A DNA stretch of 63,039 bases from an uncultured Collinsella sp. (GCA_902495525.1 CABUXL010000009.1:1-63039), one strand, 5' to 3'. Counted from the stretch's first letter, positions 54,156 through 62,949 are shown. Made by a program: numbers and translations. Notes: generated by a model not told the origin, from the sequence alone.

Positions 54156-54236
54156 TGCAAATGGTCCTAACCCTACAGGTTGAGCAGAAGTCGAGACGCG
54201 GGCACGCCGTCCCGCGCCCGCGTCTGCGCCGGAAAT

Positions 54237-55751
54237 TTACGCCTGAGCGTTGGCGAAGGCCTGCTTGGCACCCTCGGTGCGCACGACGGCGAGCGCACTG
54301 ACGACAAACTCCTCAAGACCGGCGATCTGCGTAAGGTCCTCGCCCCACATCTGCTCGTTGGTGAGCACGTCGTGCACCAGCTGGGCATCGTCGGCACCGG
54401 CGTGGGCGGCGTAGAAATCGAGTACGAAGGCGTCGTCCTGAGCGGTGTACTCGGTGCCGTCGGAGCGACGCAGGTGCAGGCCGTCGCCCTCGCGGGACAC
54501 GAGCTCCTGCGTGTAGAAGGAGATGAGCGTAGCGAGGCTCGTCGCCAGGCACTTGGGCAGGTTGCCGGTCTCGGCAACGTAGTCCTTGAGCGTGGGCAGG
54601 TCGCGAGCGCGCCACTTAGCCGTGGAGTTGAGGCAGATGGAGAGCAGCGCATGATCAATAAACGGGTTGTCGAAGCGGTTTTCGACGGCGGCGGCAAAGG
54701 CCTTGCAGTCCTCGACATCCAAGTCGGCGGCAAGCGTCGGAATGACCTCGTCGTAGAGCATGGTGTTCATGAAGCCGCGAATGGTCTCGTCATGCATGCA
54801 GTCGCGCACGATATCAAAGCCGGCAACCCAGGAACCCGGAACGAAGGCGGTGTGGGCACCGTTGAGGATGCGGACCTTGCGCTTTTTGTACGGGGTGACG
54901 TCGGGAGTCACAAAGACACCCGGAAGACCAGCCTTCACAAAGGGAAGCTTCTCGGCAAGCGACTCGTCGCCCTGGATACCCCACATCTGGAAGGGCTCGC
55001 GCACGGCCAGGAAGGGGTCCTCGTAGCCCAGACGCTCGGCAACCGCGGCGGCCTCCTTAGGATCGCGGATGCGGCCGGGGACGATGGTGTCGACGAGCGT
55101 GGTGCAGACGGTACAGTCGTTGGCCATCCACTGCGCAAACTCGTCCTCCCAACCCCAGTCGCTCACGTACTGGTTCATGATGCGCAGCAGCTCCTCGCCG
55201 TTGTGATCGATGAGCTCGCAGGCGAGCACGATAACGCCCGACTTACCGGCGGCCCAGCGGGCGTGAAGGACCTGGACAAGCTTGGCAGGGAAGCTCGCGG
55301 GCGGCATGTCGTCGGCCTTGCAGGACGGGTCATAGGCGATACCGGCCTCGGTGGTGTTGGAGACGATAATCTCCAGGTCGTCAGAGACGGCGACCTCCAT
55401 CATGGCGCGGTAGTCGTCCTCGCGGTACGGGTTGATGCAGCGGCTGCAAGCGCTAATCACGCGGGACTCGTCGACCGTGTTGCCGTCCTCCTTGCCGCGC
55501 ACCAGCACGGTATACAGGTCGTCCTGGGCATTGATACCGTCGGCAAAGCCAAAGGCGCCGCTGATGGGCTGCACCATGACGATCTTGCCGTTCCATCCGG
55601 TGGCCTCGTTGCCCATGTCAAAGAAGCGATCGACGAAGGCACGCAGGAAATTACCCTCGCCAAACTGCAGAACCTTCTCGGGAGCGTCCTTGGGCAGCAG
55701 GTAGCCCTTGTAGCCGATCTTCTCGAGCGCATCGTAGCTGATGTTCTCCAT
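54237..55751 (-). CDS. uxaB: Tagaturonate reductase
   Basis: 504 aa member of the mannitol dehydrogenase/altronate oxidoreductase family (QFGEGNFLRAFVD near residue 30; NGAHTAFVP and the KvRiLN region). Reduces tagaturonate to altronate with NADH. 95 bases after uxaC and 81 before uxaA. Fructuronate reductase (UxuB) is the alternative; pairing with uxaA favours UxaB. Confidence 0.9.
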   Translation of the reverse strand: MENISYDALEKIGYKGYLLPKDAPEKVLQFGEGNFLRAFVDRFFDMGNEATGWNGKIVMVQPISGAFGFADGINAQDDLYTVLVRGKEDGNTVDESRVISACSRCINPYREDDYRAMMEVAVSDDLEIIVSNTTEAGIAYDPSCKADDMPPASFPAKLVQVLHARWAAGKSGVIVLACELIDHNGEELLRIMNQYVSDWGWEDEFAQWMANDCTVCTTLVDTIVPGRIRDPKEAAAVAERLGYEDPFLAVREPFQMWGIQGDESLAEKLPFVKAGLPGVFVTPDVTPYKKRKVRILNGAHTAFVPGSWVAGFDIVRDCMHDETIRGFMNTMLYDEVIPTLAADLDVEDCKAFAAAVENRFDNPFIDHALLSICLNSTAKWRARDLPTLKDYVAETGNLPKCLATSLATLISFYTQELVSREGDGLHLRRSDGTEYTAQDDAFVLDFYAAHAGADDAQLVHDVLTNEQMWGEDLTQIAGLEEFVVSALAVVRTEGAKQAFANAQA

Positions 55752-55846
55752 CTATGTCTCTCCTTAGATAACTGTTAGCGTGCAAGCAAAACGGGGCGCC
55801 GTGTGTGGCAACGGCGCTCCCGAGTTCGATGTGATTCGATGCGGGC

Positions 55847-57274
55847 TTAGGCCTCGACGGTGTCCAGGTCAAAGCCAAAGTAGCGGACCGCATTGTTGTA
55901 GCTGATGTCGCGCACGATACTGCCCAGCAGCTCCATGTCGGCCGGGTACTTGCCCTGCTCGACCCACTCGCCGATCACGCTGCACAGCACGCGACGGAAG
56001 TACTCGTGGCGCGGATAGGACAGGAAAGAGCGGGAGTCGGTAAGCATGCCCACAAAGTTGCCCAGGACGCCCTCGTTAGCCAGAGCCGTGAGTTGCTCGC
56101 GCATGCCGACCTCGTTGTCGTTGAACCACCAGGCGGAGCCGTTCTGGATCTTACCGGCAGTCGGAGCCTCCTGGAAGCAACCCATGACGGTATCGATCAT
56201 GGTGTTATCGATGGGGTTCAGGCTGTACAGGATGGTCTTGGGCAGACCGCAGGTCTCCTGAATGGAGTTGAGGAAATCAGCGAGCTGGTCGGACGGCGTG
56301 TAATTGGAGATGCAGTCGTAGCCGGTATCGGGACCGAGCTTGGCAAACATGGCACGGTTGTTGTCGCGCTTGCAACCAAAGTGCAGCTGCATGGCCCAGC
56401 CAAGGCGCACATACTCGCCGGCGACAAACTGCATGAAGGCCGTCTTGTACTTGAGGACCTCGTCCTCGGTAAGCGGCTCGGCGGCAAGGCCCTTGGCAAA
56501 GATAGCCTCAATTTCCTCGGCGGTAGCCGGGGCGTACATAACGTAGTCGAGCGCGTGGTCGGAAGCGCGGCAGCCCAGCTCGTGAGCAACGTCGTAGCGC
56601 TTGGAAATGGCGGACTTCATGCCCTCGAAGTCGCTGACCTCAACGCCGGCAGCCTCGGAGAGGTGCCTGCAGTAGTCGGCAAACTCCTGGCCACGCTCGA
56701 TGCGCAAAGCGGCATCGGGGCGCATGGCGGGAACGACCTGAACGTCAAAGCTGTCGTCGGCGGCAATCTTCTTGTGCCACTCAAAGCTGTCGGCGGGGTC
56801 GTCGGTAGTGCAGATCATGCGGACGTTGGACTGCTTGATCAGGTTACGGCAGGTAAAGCTAGCCTCAGCGAGCTTGGCGTTGGCAAGGTCCCAGACCTCC
56901 TGGGCAGTCTTGCCGTTGAGGACGCCCTCGTAGCCAAAGTAGCGCTTAAGCTCCAGGTGGCTCCACTCAAAGACGGGGTTGCCAACGCAGCGACCCAGGG
57001 TCTCGGCCCACTTTTGGAACTTCTCGCGAGCAGGGGCGTCGCCAGTGATAAAACGCTCGTCGACGCCGTTGGCACGCATCAGGCGCCACTTGTAGTGGTC
57101 GCCGCCCAGCCAAACCTCGGTGATGTTCTCGAAACGCTTGTCCTCCCAAATCTCCTTAGGAGAAATGTGGCAGTGATAGTCGACGATGGGCATGCCCTCG
57201 GCAAAGTTGTGGAACAGCTCCTCGCCGGTCTTGGTGCTCAGCAGGAAATCCTGATCGTCCATAAAGTTTTTCAT
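55847..57274 (-). CDS. uxaC: Glucuronate/galacturonate isomerase
   Basis: 475 aa metal-dependent amidohydrolase-fold isomerase, standard length. Opening metal motif DYHCHISP, plus TTDDPADS, and later MLTDSRSF and RHEYFRR. Converts galacturonate to tagaturonate, the entry of the saturated branch. ATG at 57274 with AGGGG upstream. First gene of the uxa operon, directly behind two strong operators. Confidence 0.95.
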   Translation of the reverse strand: MKNFMDDQDFLLSTKTGEELFHNFAEGMPIVDYHCHISPKEIWEDKRFENITEVWLGGDHYKWRLMRANGVDERFITGDAPAREKFQKWAETLGRCVGNPVFEWSHLELKRYFGYEGVLNGKTAQEVWDLANAKLAEASFTCRNLIKQSNVRMICTTDDPADSFEWHKKIAADDSFDVQVVPAMRPDAALRIERGQEFADYCRHLSEAAGVEVSDFEGMKSAISKRYDVAHELGCRASDHALDYVMYAPATAEEIEAIFAKGLAAEPLTEDEVLKYKTAFMQFVAGEYVRLGWAMQLHFGCKRDNNRAMFAKLGPDTGYDCISNYTPSDQLADFLNSIQETCGLPKTILYSLNPIDNTMIDTVMGCFQEAPTAGKIQNGSAWWFNDNEVGMREQLTALANEGVLGNFVGMLTDSRSFLSYPRHEYFRRVLCSVIGEWVEQGKYPADMELLGSIVRDISYNNAVRYFGFDLDTVEA

Positions 57275-57326
57275 CAAACAGCCCCTTTGCTGGCAAGGCG
57301 GGCGCACGGCGCGCTCGTTATCCTTT

Positions 57327-57380
57327 AGGTGAACGTTCACTATACTAATCCATTGCACCTCAAAAGGTGAACGTTCACCT
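57327..57380 (-). promoter_or_regulatory. uxaC promoter with two GTGAACGTTCAC operators
   Basis: Perfect palindromes at 57329-57340 and 57365-57380 (the latter AGGTGAACGTTCACCT, 16 bp perfect). A minus-strand -10 TATAGT lies just next to the first, and the second covers the -35 position. A degenerate third site begins at 57390. Confidence 0.8.
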
Positions 57381-57510
57381 AACCACCACGGGGTGAACGG
57401 TAGATTTTGCCCGTTCAACGGTTGCTGGGGATGTGACTTGCATGTATTGCGGACTGGTTGGCGTCCCCGAACACCGAACTTGAGCGCTTTTGCTCAGGTG
57501 GGTCATGTCC

Positions 57511-57709
57511 CGACGTACATTTTTGGGAGTATTCAGCATTGGAGCGCGCCGTGCGCCATCCTCAGCGTCCTATTTGGAACGCAGATAGCGCCCGATCGGC
57601 ATAAAAAGTGCCCCCGATGGCAAATTACGCCATCGGGGGCACTTAAAACAGTCGTTCTGCACCTCATTCAGGGCATGCCAATGCTGAATACTCCCAAAAA
57701 TGCACGTCG
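57511..57709. repeat. MITE-like element with 32-bp terminal inverted repeats
   Basis: Arms 57511-57542 and 57678-57709 are inverted repeats of 32 bp with one mismatch (key phrase TTTTTGGGAGTATTCAGC). The 135-base centre holds a perfect 16-bp hairpin (57606-57621/57629-57644). No ORF and no clear target duplication. It fills most of the 460-base gap between uxaC and the LacI gene. Confidence 0.65.
57606..57644. terminator. Strong hairpin inside the MITE-like element
   Basis: AAGTGCCCCCGATGGC pairs perfectly with GCCATCGGGGGCACTT with a 7-nt loop. Only short T/A tails. It probably also ends the LacI transcript. Confidence 0.6.
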
Positions 57710-57734
57710 CAAGAGGGGGTACCTGCTCAATCGG

Positions 57735-58814
57735 CTAAATACCCGCAAGTTCGCAGTAGCGGTCGACATTGCTGGCAAATACCATCTCGACAGCACCCTT
57801 CTGGACGGGCACCGTCGGGGTCCTTCCCCACAGCAGATAATCGCCCAGCGTCTTAGCGCCGCGATACGCCAGGCTCGTCGGGTCCTTATAGACAATATTG
57901 GTAAAGATACCGCGGCGCAAGGCCAGAGCACTTTCGGGAAACAGGTCGTTGCCGATCACCATGACCTGACCGGCCTTGCCGGTCGAGACGAGCGCGTCGG
58001 CAACCACTTCGGAACCAACGGCAAAAACGCTACAGATAAGTTCGGGGGCGTCCGGCGCACTCAAGCGCTTTTCGAGCTCATGCTCGAGTTGTTTGACTTG
58101 CGCATGGGCACCTGCAAGATCCTCAACCTGCCATGGAATATCACGTTCGCGCAGGTAATTGTGGAAGGCGCGGGCGGTTAGATAGTGCGAATCGGTATAT
58201 GGGTCGCCTGTCAAAAGGAGCACGCGGGCGTCGGCCCCAGAAGCATGGACCAGGTTTGCCGCCTGCTCGGCCATAAGGCTGCCTGCCGTCGAATAATCGG
58301 CCAAGCTCGCACCCAAACGATTCAAATGCGGACGGTCGCCGTCGACAAGCTCAATCGTCACGCCCGCCTCGGCGATCTGCCCCAAAAGCTCAGTCGCACG
58401 ATCGTCGCCCGGCGCATAGGCGAGCAAGCCATCAATCTTCTCGCCCACCTGCAGACGCTCGTCGATTTGCTCGAGTGCATCAGCGTAGCCGCCCACGCCA
58501 AATTCAACGCGCTCAACCGTAATGCCCCGGTCGATGACCTCCTGTTCAAAGCGATTGCAGCCTTCCCACAGGTAACGGAAAAAGTACGCTCCCTCGCGCG
58601 ATGCGCGGGGCAGGCAAAACACCAGATTGATATCCTTGCGGCGCAGGCTTGAGGCACTTGTGTTGCGGTGATAGCCCATGGCCTCGGCCTTAGCGTTCAC
58701 CTTGGCGCGCACGGATTCGCTCACGCCGGCCTTTCCCGTCAGAGCCTTGTGCACGGTATTGATGGAAACGCCAAGCTCGGCGGCTATGTCCTTCATGGTT
58801 ACGCGAGCGCTCAT
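57735..58814 (-). CDS. LacI family regulator, candidate master of the GTGAACGTTCAC regulon
   Basis: 359 aa. Helix-turn-helix MKDIAAELGVSINTVHKALTGKAGVSESVR, in which the recognition helix reads NTVHKAL rather than the usual TVSRAL. C-terminal sugar-binding-protein-like sensor (CSVFAVGSEVVADAL; VMVIGNDLFPESALALRRG). It is beside the uxa operon and is the best candidate to bind the GTGAACGTTCAC sites, because the other LacI protein has its own operators near kdgK. ATG with ACGGAG upstream. Confidence 0.82.
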   Translation of the reverse strand: MSARVTMKDIAAELGVSINTVHKALTGKAGVSESVRAKVNAKAEAMGYHRNTSASSLRRKDINLVFCLPRASREGAYFFRYLWEGCNRFEQEVIDRGITVERVEFGVGGYADALEQIDERLQVGEKIDGLLAYAPGDDRATELLGQIAEAGVTIELVDGDRPHLNRLGASLADYSTAGSLMAEQAANLVHASGADARVLLLTGDPYTDSHYLTARAFHNYLRERDIPWQVEDLAGAHAQVKQLEHELEKRLSAPDAPELICSVFAVGSEVVADALVSTGKAGQVMVIGNDLFPESALALRRGIFTNIVYKDPTSLAYRGAKTLGDYLLWGRTPTVPVQKGAVEMVFASNVDRYCELAGI

Positions 58815-58911
58815 GCGGTTACTCCGTTATAGATAAGTTGCCAATTAATAGTCCAGTTAACGATACCCCAAAAATACTCTTCGACTCGCCGTACTCTCCC
58901 TCAAATGCACA

Positions 58912-58945
58912 AAGCGCCCCGCGAACGGATGCCCGCGGAGCGCTT
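58912..58945 (-). terminator. Terminator after the Cys-rich peptide gene
   Basis: AAGCGCCCCGCG/CGCGGAGCGCTT, 12-bp stem with one mismatch, 14 bases beyond the stop; TTTGTGCATTT follows on the minus strand. Confidence 0.65.
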
Positions 58946-58958
58946 GGATGTCCGGACC

Positions 58959-59159
58959 TTATTTGATACCGCGACCCAAGTCTTCGGCGATTTTGTCTAC
59001 GCCCTTAAGTGCAGCGCACGTCTTTTTGTTGGAGCAATGCCCCGTGCAAACGCCACCCTGAGCGCAGTCGGCGCAGGTGCCCTTGCGGTAGATGCGCACG
59101 CACACGGCGACAAACGCAACGCCGATAACAGCCAGTACAACAATATCGATAGGTGCCAT
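58959..59159 (-). CDS. FeoB-associated Cys-rich membrane protein
   Basis: 66 aa. One membrane helix at residues 4-22, then a short basic stretch and a Cys cluster (C29, C32, C38, C42, C48) typical of the small protein found beside feoB. Its role in ferrous iron uptake is not established. It follows feoB but beyond a terminator, so it may have its own promoter. Confidence 0.8.
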   Translation of the reverse strand: MAPIDIVVLAVIGVAFVAVCVRIYRKGTCADCAQGGVCTGHCSNKKTCAALKGVDKIAEDLGRGIK

Positions 59160-59209
59160 AGCAAGCCTCCTCTAGTTAACCAGCACTTACTTTACCCCAT
59201 TCTCCACCT

Positions 59210-59262
59210 ACCAAATAGGGACAGGTTTATTTTGGTCGGTTTTATCTGCGGAAACGCCACAT
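59210..59262. repeat. Repeat family D (copy 2)
   Basis: CCAAATAGGGACAG followed by TTTATTTTGG and GGTTTTATCTG reproduces the element at 17976-18026 in reverse orientation. Lies between feoB and the Cys-rich peptide gene. Confidence 0.7.
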
Positions 59263-59301
59263 CTTACTTCTGGAGCAAAGCAATCTGTCCCCCATTGCGT
59301 C

Positions 59302-59334
59302 AAAAAGCCCGAGTGTCACTGAGACACCCGGGCT
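59302..59334 (-). terminator. Intrinsic terminator of feoB
   Basis: Minus strand AGCCCG.GTGTC pairs with GACAC.CGGGCT and is followed by TTTTT, 30 bases after the feoB stop. Confidence 0.85.
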
Positions 59335-59363
59335 CGTGGAAAGGGGTTGATCCTTATTCGGAC

Positions 59364-61691
59364 TTAGGCGGAAACTGCAGCGGAAGCAGTGTTGGTCTCG
59401 TCCTCGTCGGTCCAAGCGTGCTTGGGCATAGGACGGAAAATCTGGAAGAGCATCGCGACCAGCAGCACGATAGCCACAACCGTCCAGAAGCCAAACTGCC
59501 CAAGGACAAGCAGGTTATAGAACTGGTTGATGAACAGGCCGATCACCCAAGCGAAGGCGCACTCGTAGCCGAGGGCAATCGCGGTCCACTTGCCGGAATC
59601 CATCTGGTTGCGGATGGTACCCATAGCGGCAAAGCACGGAGCGCACAGCAGGTTGAACGCGCCGAAGGCAACGCAGGCGCCCATGGTGGGGAACATGCCG
59701 GCAAACGCGGTCCACAGGCTCGGGTCGGTCTCGCCCGCGTCGGCGACGGACAGCAGCGAGCCGGCGGTGGCGACGACGTTCTCCTTGGCGACGAGGCCAG
59801 AGACAGTCAGCGCGGTTGCCTGCCAGGTGCTAAAGCCGAGCGGGGCGAAGATCCAAGCGACCAGATTGCCCAGCATGGCGAGCACGGAGTAGTCCATGAA
59901 CTCCTCGGGGATGCCGTCCATCGCAGGCAGGAAGCCAAAGGAGCCGTTGTAGCTACCAAAGTTGGAGAGGAACCAAACCACGACGGTGGACGCGAAGATG
60001 ACCGTGCCGGCCTTCTTGATAAAGGCCCAGCAGCGCTCCCACACGTGCAGCGCCCAAGAGCGGATCGCCGGGAAGTGGTAAGCAGGAAGCTCCATAACAA
60101 ACGGCGTCGGGCGACCGGCGAAGAGCTTGGTCTTCTTGAGCATGAGGCCCGAGGCGATGACGGCAAAGACGCCCAGGAAGTAGAAGAGCGGGCTGATCCA
60201 CGCGGCGGTGGTGGAAGAATCGCCGATGATGGAACCCATGAGCAGGGCGATGATCGGCAGCTTAGCGCCACAGGGAATGAACGTGGTGGTCATGACCGTC
60301 ATGCGGCGGTCCTTCTCGTTCTCGATGGTCTTGGTAGCCATGACGCCGGGGACGCCGCAGCCCGAGGACACGAGCATGGGGATAAAGGACTTACCGGACA
60401 GGCCAAAGCGGCGGAACACGCGGTCCATGATGAAGGCGACGCGGGCCATGTAGCCGCAGTCCTCCAGGAAGGACAGCATGACGAACAGCAGGAACATCTG
60501 CGGGACGAAGCCGAAGATGGCGCCCAGGCCGCCGACGATACCGTCGCAGACCAGCGAATCGACCAGGCCACCGTCCTCGGTGCCGCCCGCCACAAGGGCG
60601 TCGTGCACCACGGTGGTGATGCCGGGGACATAGGGGCCGTACTGTGCCGGGTCGACCGAGTCGGCATCGTCGCCCGCAGCCTCGACGGCCGCGTCGTAGG
60701 CGTCGCGGCCCTGACCGAGCACGTACCAGCCGTCGGTGCCGAAGAGCTGGTCGTTGGTGAAGTCGGTCACCGTGCCGCCCAAGGTAGAAACGGCGATGTA
60801 GTACACGCAGAACATGATGACCACAAAGATCGGCAGACCCAGGATACGGTTGGTAACCACGCGGTCGATCTTCTCGGAAGTGCTCATCTTGGCCGGAGCC
60901 TTGGTGAGGCACTCGTCAATGATGTGCGCGATGACGCCATAGCGCTCGCCGGTGATGATGGACTCGGCGTCGTCGTCGCAGTCCTGCTCGCACTGGGCGA
61001 CCAGCTCCTCCACGCGAGCAGCCTTCTCCTTAGTGAGGTTGATGAGCTTGCAGGCGTCCGCGTCGCGCTCGAACAGCTTGACGGCGTAATAGCGGCGCTT
61101 TTTGGCGGGAACGCTTGCCGGCAGATTGTTCTCGATGTGGTCCAGAACGTCCTCGATGGAGGAATCGAACTTGTGCTCCGGCACCTGGCCCTTAGAAGCA
61201 GCGGACTTCTTGACCTGATCGAACAGCTCCGTGATGCCCTTGTTCTTAAGAGCGGAGATCATCATGACCGGGCAACCGAGCTTCTTGGAGAGCTTGTCCG
61301 TATCGATCTTATCGCCGTTCTTCTCGACCAGGTCGGCCATGTTGAGGGCGACGACCACGGGCAGGCCGGTCTCGATAACCTGAAGCGCCAGGTACAGGTT
61401 ACGCTCGAGGTTGGTGGCGTCGACCACCTGGACGACAACATCGGGCTCGCCGCTCATGAGGTAATCGCGCGAGCACTGCTCCTCGGGGCTGTAGGGGGAA
61501 AGCGAGTAGATGCCGGGGAGGTCCGTGATGGTAACGTTCTTGTCGCTTAGGAGCTTGGCTTCCTTTTTCTCAACCGTGACGCCGGGCCAGTTGCCAACGT
61601 AGCCGTTGGCGCCGGTGATCAGGTTGAAAAGCGTGGTCTTGCCGCAGTTGGGGTTACCCGCCAGCGCGACATGGATCTGAGAATCCGCCAT
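59364..61691 (-). CDS. feoB: Ferrous iron transporter FeoB
   Basis: 775 aa, full length. N-terminal G-protein domain with G1 GNPNCGKTT (12-20), G3 DLPGIYSL and G4 NMAD, a helical GDI-like linker, then a polytopic membrane domain with two Gate motifs. A Gly/Ala-rich periplasmic loop near residues 320-350 is unusual in length. Takes up Fe2+ under anaerobic conditions. Downstream of two feoA genes. Confidence 0.96.
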   Translation of the reverse strand: MADSQIHVALAGNPNCGKTTLFNLITGANGYVGNWPGVTVEKKEAKLLSDKNVTITDLPGIYSLSPYSPEEQCSRDYLMSGEPDVVVQVVDATNLERNLYLALQVIETGLPVVVALNMADLVEKNGDKIDTDKLSKKLGCPVMMISALKNKGITELFDQVKKSAASKGQVPEHKFDSSIEDVLDHIENNLPASVPAKKRRYYAVKLFERDADACKLINLTKEKAARVEELVAQCEQDCDDDAESIITGERYGVIAHIIDECLTKAPAKMSTSEKIDRVVTNRILGLPIFVVIMFCVYYIAVSTLGGTVTDFTNDQLFGTDGWYVLGQGRDAYDAAVEAAGDDADSVDPAQYGPYVPGITTVVHDALVAGGTEDGGLVDSLVCDGIVGGLGAIFGFVPQMFLLFVMLSFLEDCGYMARVAFIMDRVFRRFGLSGKSFIPMLVSSGCGVPGVMATKTIENEKDRRMTVMTTTFIPCGAKLPIIALLMGSIIGDSSTTAAWISPLFYFLGVFAVIASGLMLKKTKLFAGRPTPFVMELPAYHFPAIRSWALHVWERCWAFIKKAGTVIFASTVVVWFLSNFGSYNGSFGFLPAMDGIPEEFMDYSVLAMLGNLVAWIFAPLGFSTWQATALTVSGLVAKENVVATAGSLLSVADAGETDPSLWTAFAGMFPTMGACVAFGAFNLLCAPCFAAMGTIRNQMDSGKWTAIALGYECAFAWVIGLFINQFYNLLVLGQFGFWTVVAIVLLVAMLFQIFRPMPKHAWTDEDETNTASAAVSA

Positions 61692-61766
61692 TCAATCCTT
61701 CTTCCTTGTGTGCCTGCGCTGCTTTCTCCGCGCAGGCTGGATAATGTGCTTCAAAAATGCTGCATT

Positions 61767-61786
61767 AAGTTAGAAATACCTAACTT
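61767..61786 (-). promoter_or_regulatory. Palindrome between feoA and feoB
   Basis: AAGTTAG-N6-CTAACTT resembles DtxR-family metal-regulator boxes (TTAGG..CTAA style). Possible internal iron-regulated promoter for feoB. Confidence 0.5.
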
Positions 61787-61814
61787 TATCTGCAGAAACA
61801 TACGCCGCGAGCCC

Positions 61815-62036
61815 TTATTGGACCTCGACGACGGCCGCCTCCTCCTTGCGGATGGAAAGCTCGTAGCCGCGCACGTTGATCTCGACCGGATCACCGAGCG
61901 GTGCAACCTTCACGACCTTGAACGAAGTGCCCTTGATGAGCCCCAGGTCCATAAGGTGGCGGCGAAGCGCACCCTCACCGTGAAGCTTGACGATGGTGGA
62001 GCTCTCGCCCACCTTAACGTCACCCAACGTCTTCAT
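61815..62036 (-). CDS. feoA: FeoA domain protein (second feoA)
   Basis: 73 aa SH3-like FeoA. GxxxxIxxLxGxGxLRRHLMDLGLIKGT pattern and a RGYELSIRKEEA end are typical. Cytoplasmic partner of FeoB. 39 bases after the first feoA. Confidence 0.92.
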   Translation of the reverse strand: MKTLGDVKVGESSTIVKLHGEGALRRHLMDLGLIKGTSFKVVKVAPLGDPVEINVRGYELSIRKEEAAVVEVQ

Positions 62037-62075
62037 CCTCTTGTCCCCCTTTCGGTTTTTATGAAATGCTGCAGA

Positions 62076-62318
62076 CTAACCGACGGTCATGATGTGCATG
62101 GCAACCTTGGAATCGATACCAAAGCGTGCGCCCAGCACAGTGACGATGATATTGGCGCCACTCGAGCTCACCACGTGGATTTCGCTGCCCTCGACAAAGC
62201 CGAGGTCCTTGAGGTGGTGCTTCATATCCTCATTGCCCTTTACACGAGACACGCGCACGGTTTCGCCCGCTTTTACCATCGAAAGCGGCATTGCCGGCAT
62301 CTGCGGTCCGCAAGACAT
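62076..62318 (-). CDS. feoA: FeoA domain protein (first feoA)
   Basis: 80 aa, a second FeoA paralogue with a short N-terminal extension (MSCGPQMPAMPLSMVKAG) containing one Cys. HLKDLGFVEGSEI and the closing RFGIDSKVA segment fit the family. First gene of feoA-feoA-feoB. Confidence 0.9.
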   Translation of the reverse strand: MSCGPQMPAMPLSMVKAGETVRVSRVKGNEDMKHHLKDLGFVEGSEIHVVSSSGANIIVTVLGARFGIDSKVAMHIMTVG

Positions 62319-62361
62319 GAGTGGCTCCTAACGTCAGTTCGTCCTCAACATCGACGCGGTA

Positions 62362-62415
62362 AAAGTTAACCACGCCTATGTTCACTTTAGTAAACTAACA
62401 CGTGGTTAACTTTTT
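62362..62415 (-). promoter_or_regulatory. Feo operon control region with long inverted repeat
   Basis: AAAAGTTAACCACG (62362-62375) and its perfect complement (62402-62415) flank 26 bases that contain TTAGT-N2-ACTAA. The half-sites resemble those at 61767. A DtxR/IdeR/MntR-type metal repressor is the likely ligand (inference). Confidence 0.55.
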
Positions 62416-62462
62416 GGAAAGGGTCCCCATTCAGATTTCGAAAAAGTTTCCTATACGAAACA

Positions 62463-62497
62463 AAGGCGCCGCAAAGACTGTCTCTTTGCGGCGCCTT
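62463..62497. terminator. Terminator of the HPr gene
   Basis: AAGGCGCCGCAAAGA pairs perfectly with TCTTTGCGGCGCCTT over 15 bp; TTTGTTTCG follows on the minus strand. Confidence 0.8.
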
Positions 62498-62550
62498 GCC
62501 ATACCAATTGATGCAACAGAGGGGACTGCCCCTTTGTCACATTGTTGAGG

Positions 62551-62799
62551 TTAGAGCGAGAGGTTTCTGATCGACGTAACGCAGGAGGCCTCATCTACGC
62601 CCGAAACGCGGAAGATGATGTCCTCGCCGCACTCGCCGTAGAGAGCCATGAGTCCCATAACATCGCGGCCATCCGTGTGGCGGTCGCCGATGCTGACTGA
62701 CACGTCGCTACGATGCTTGGCAATGATGTCATAGAGCAGCGCAACCGGGCGGGCATGTAATCCCAACGGATCTTTAATCGTCTTTGTAAACTCGACCAT
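62551..62799 (-). CDS. HPr-like phosphocarrier protein
   Basis: 82 aa, standard length. The phosphorylation site GLHARP has His at position 15. At position 46, where Gram-positive HPr has the HprK-target Ser (KSIMG), this protein has Asp (RDVMG). ATG at 62799 with GGGAGG upstream; eight extra codons upstream lack support. Could be a PTS HPr or a regulatory paralogue. No other PTS genes are in the window. Confidence 0.88.
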   Translation of the reverse strand: MVEFTKTIKDPLGLHARPVALLYDIIAKHRSDVSVSIGDRHTDGRDVMGLMALYGECGEDIIFRVSGVDEASCVTSIRNLSL

Positions 62800-62889
62800 G
62801 TCCCCTCCCACGACATCGCACATTCGGCCGGCAAAACCCAGCCACGTGGTAGTTATTGTACGTTACCGGCGCACCCCCGTATCACAAAA

Positions 62890-62920
62890 AACGAGGGAAG
62901 GCACGCGTCCTTCCCTCGTT
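62890..62920 (-). terminator. Terminator upstream of the HPr gene
   Basis: AACGAGGGAAGG/CCTTCCCTCGTT, 12-bp stem with a 7-nt loop, followed by TTTTTT on the minus strand. It ends a transcript entering from the right, outside the window. Confidence 0.82.
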
Positions 62921-62949
62921 CCTTGATTATCAACTTTATCCGAACACCT

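Noticed and set aside
58905..61550. Very long plus-strand open frame (881 codons) opposite feoB
   Set aside because: It is the antisense shadow of feoB in high-GC DNA: low-complexity His/Asp/Gly/Arg translation, no family match, and feoB has all its motifs on the other strand.
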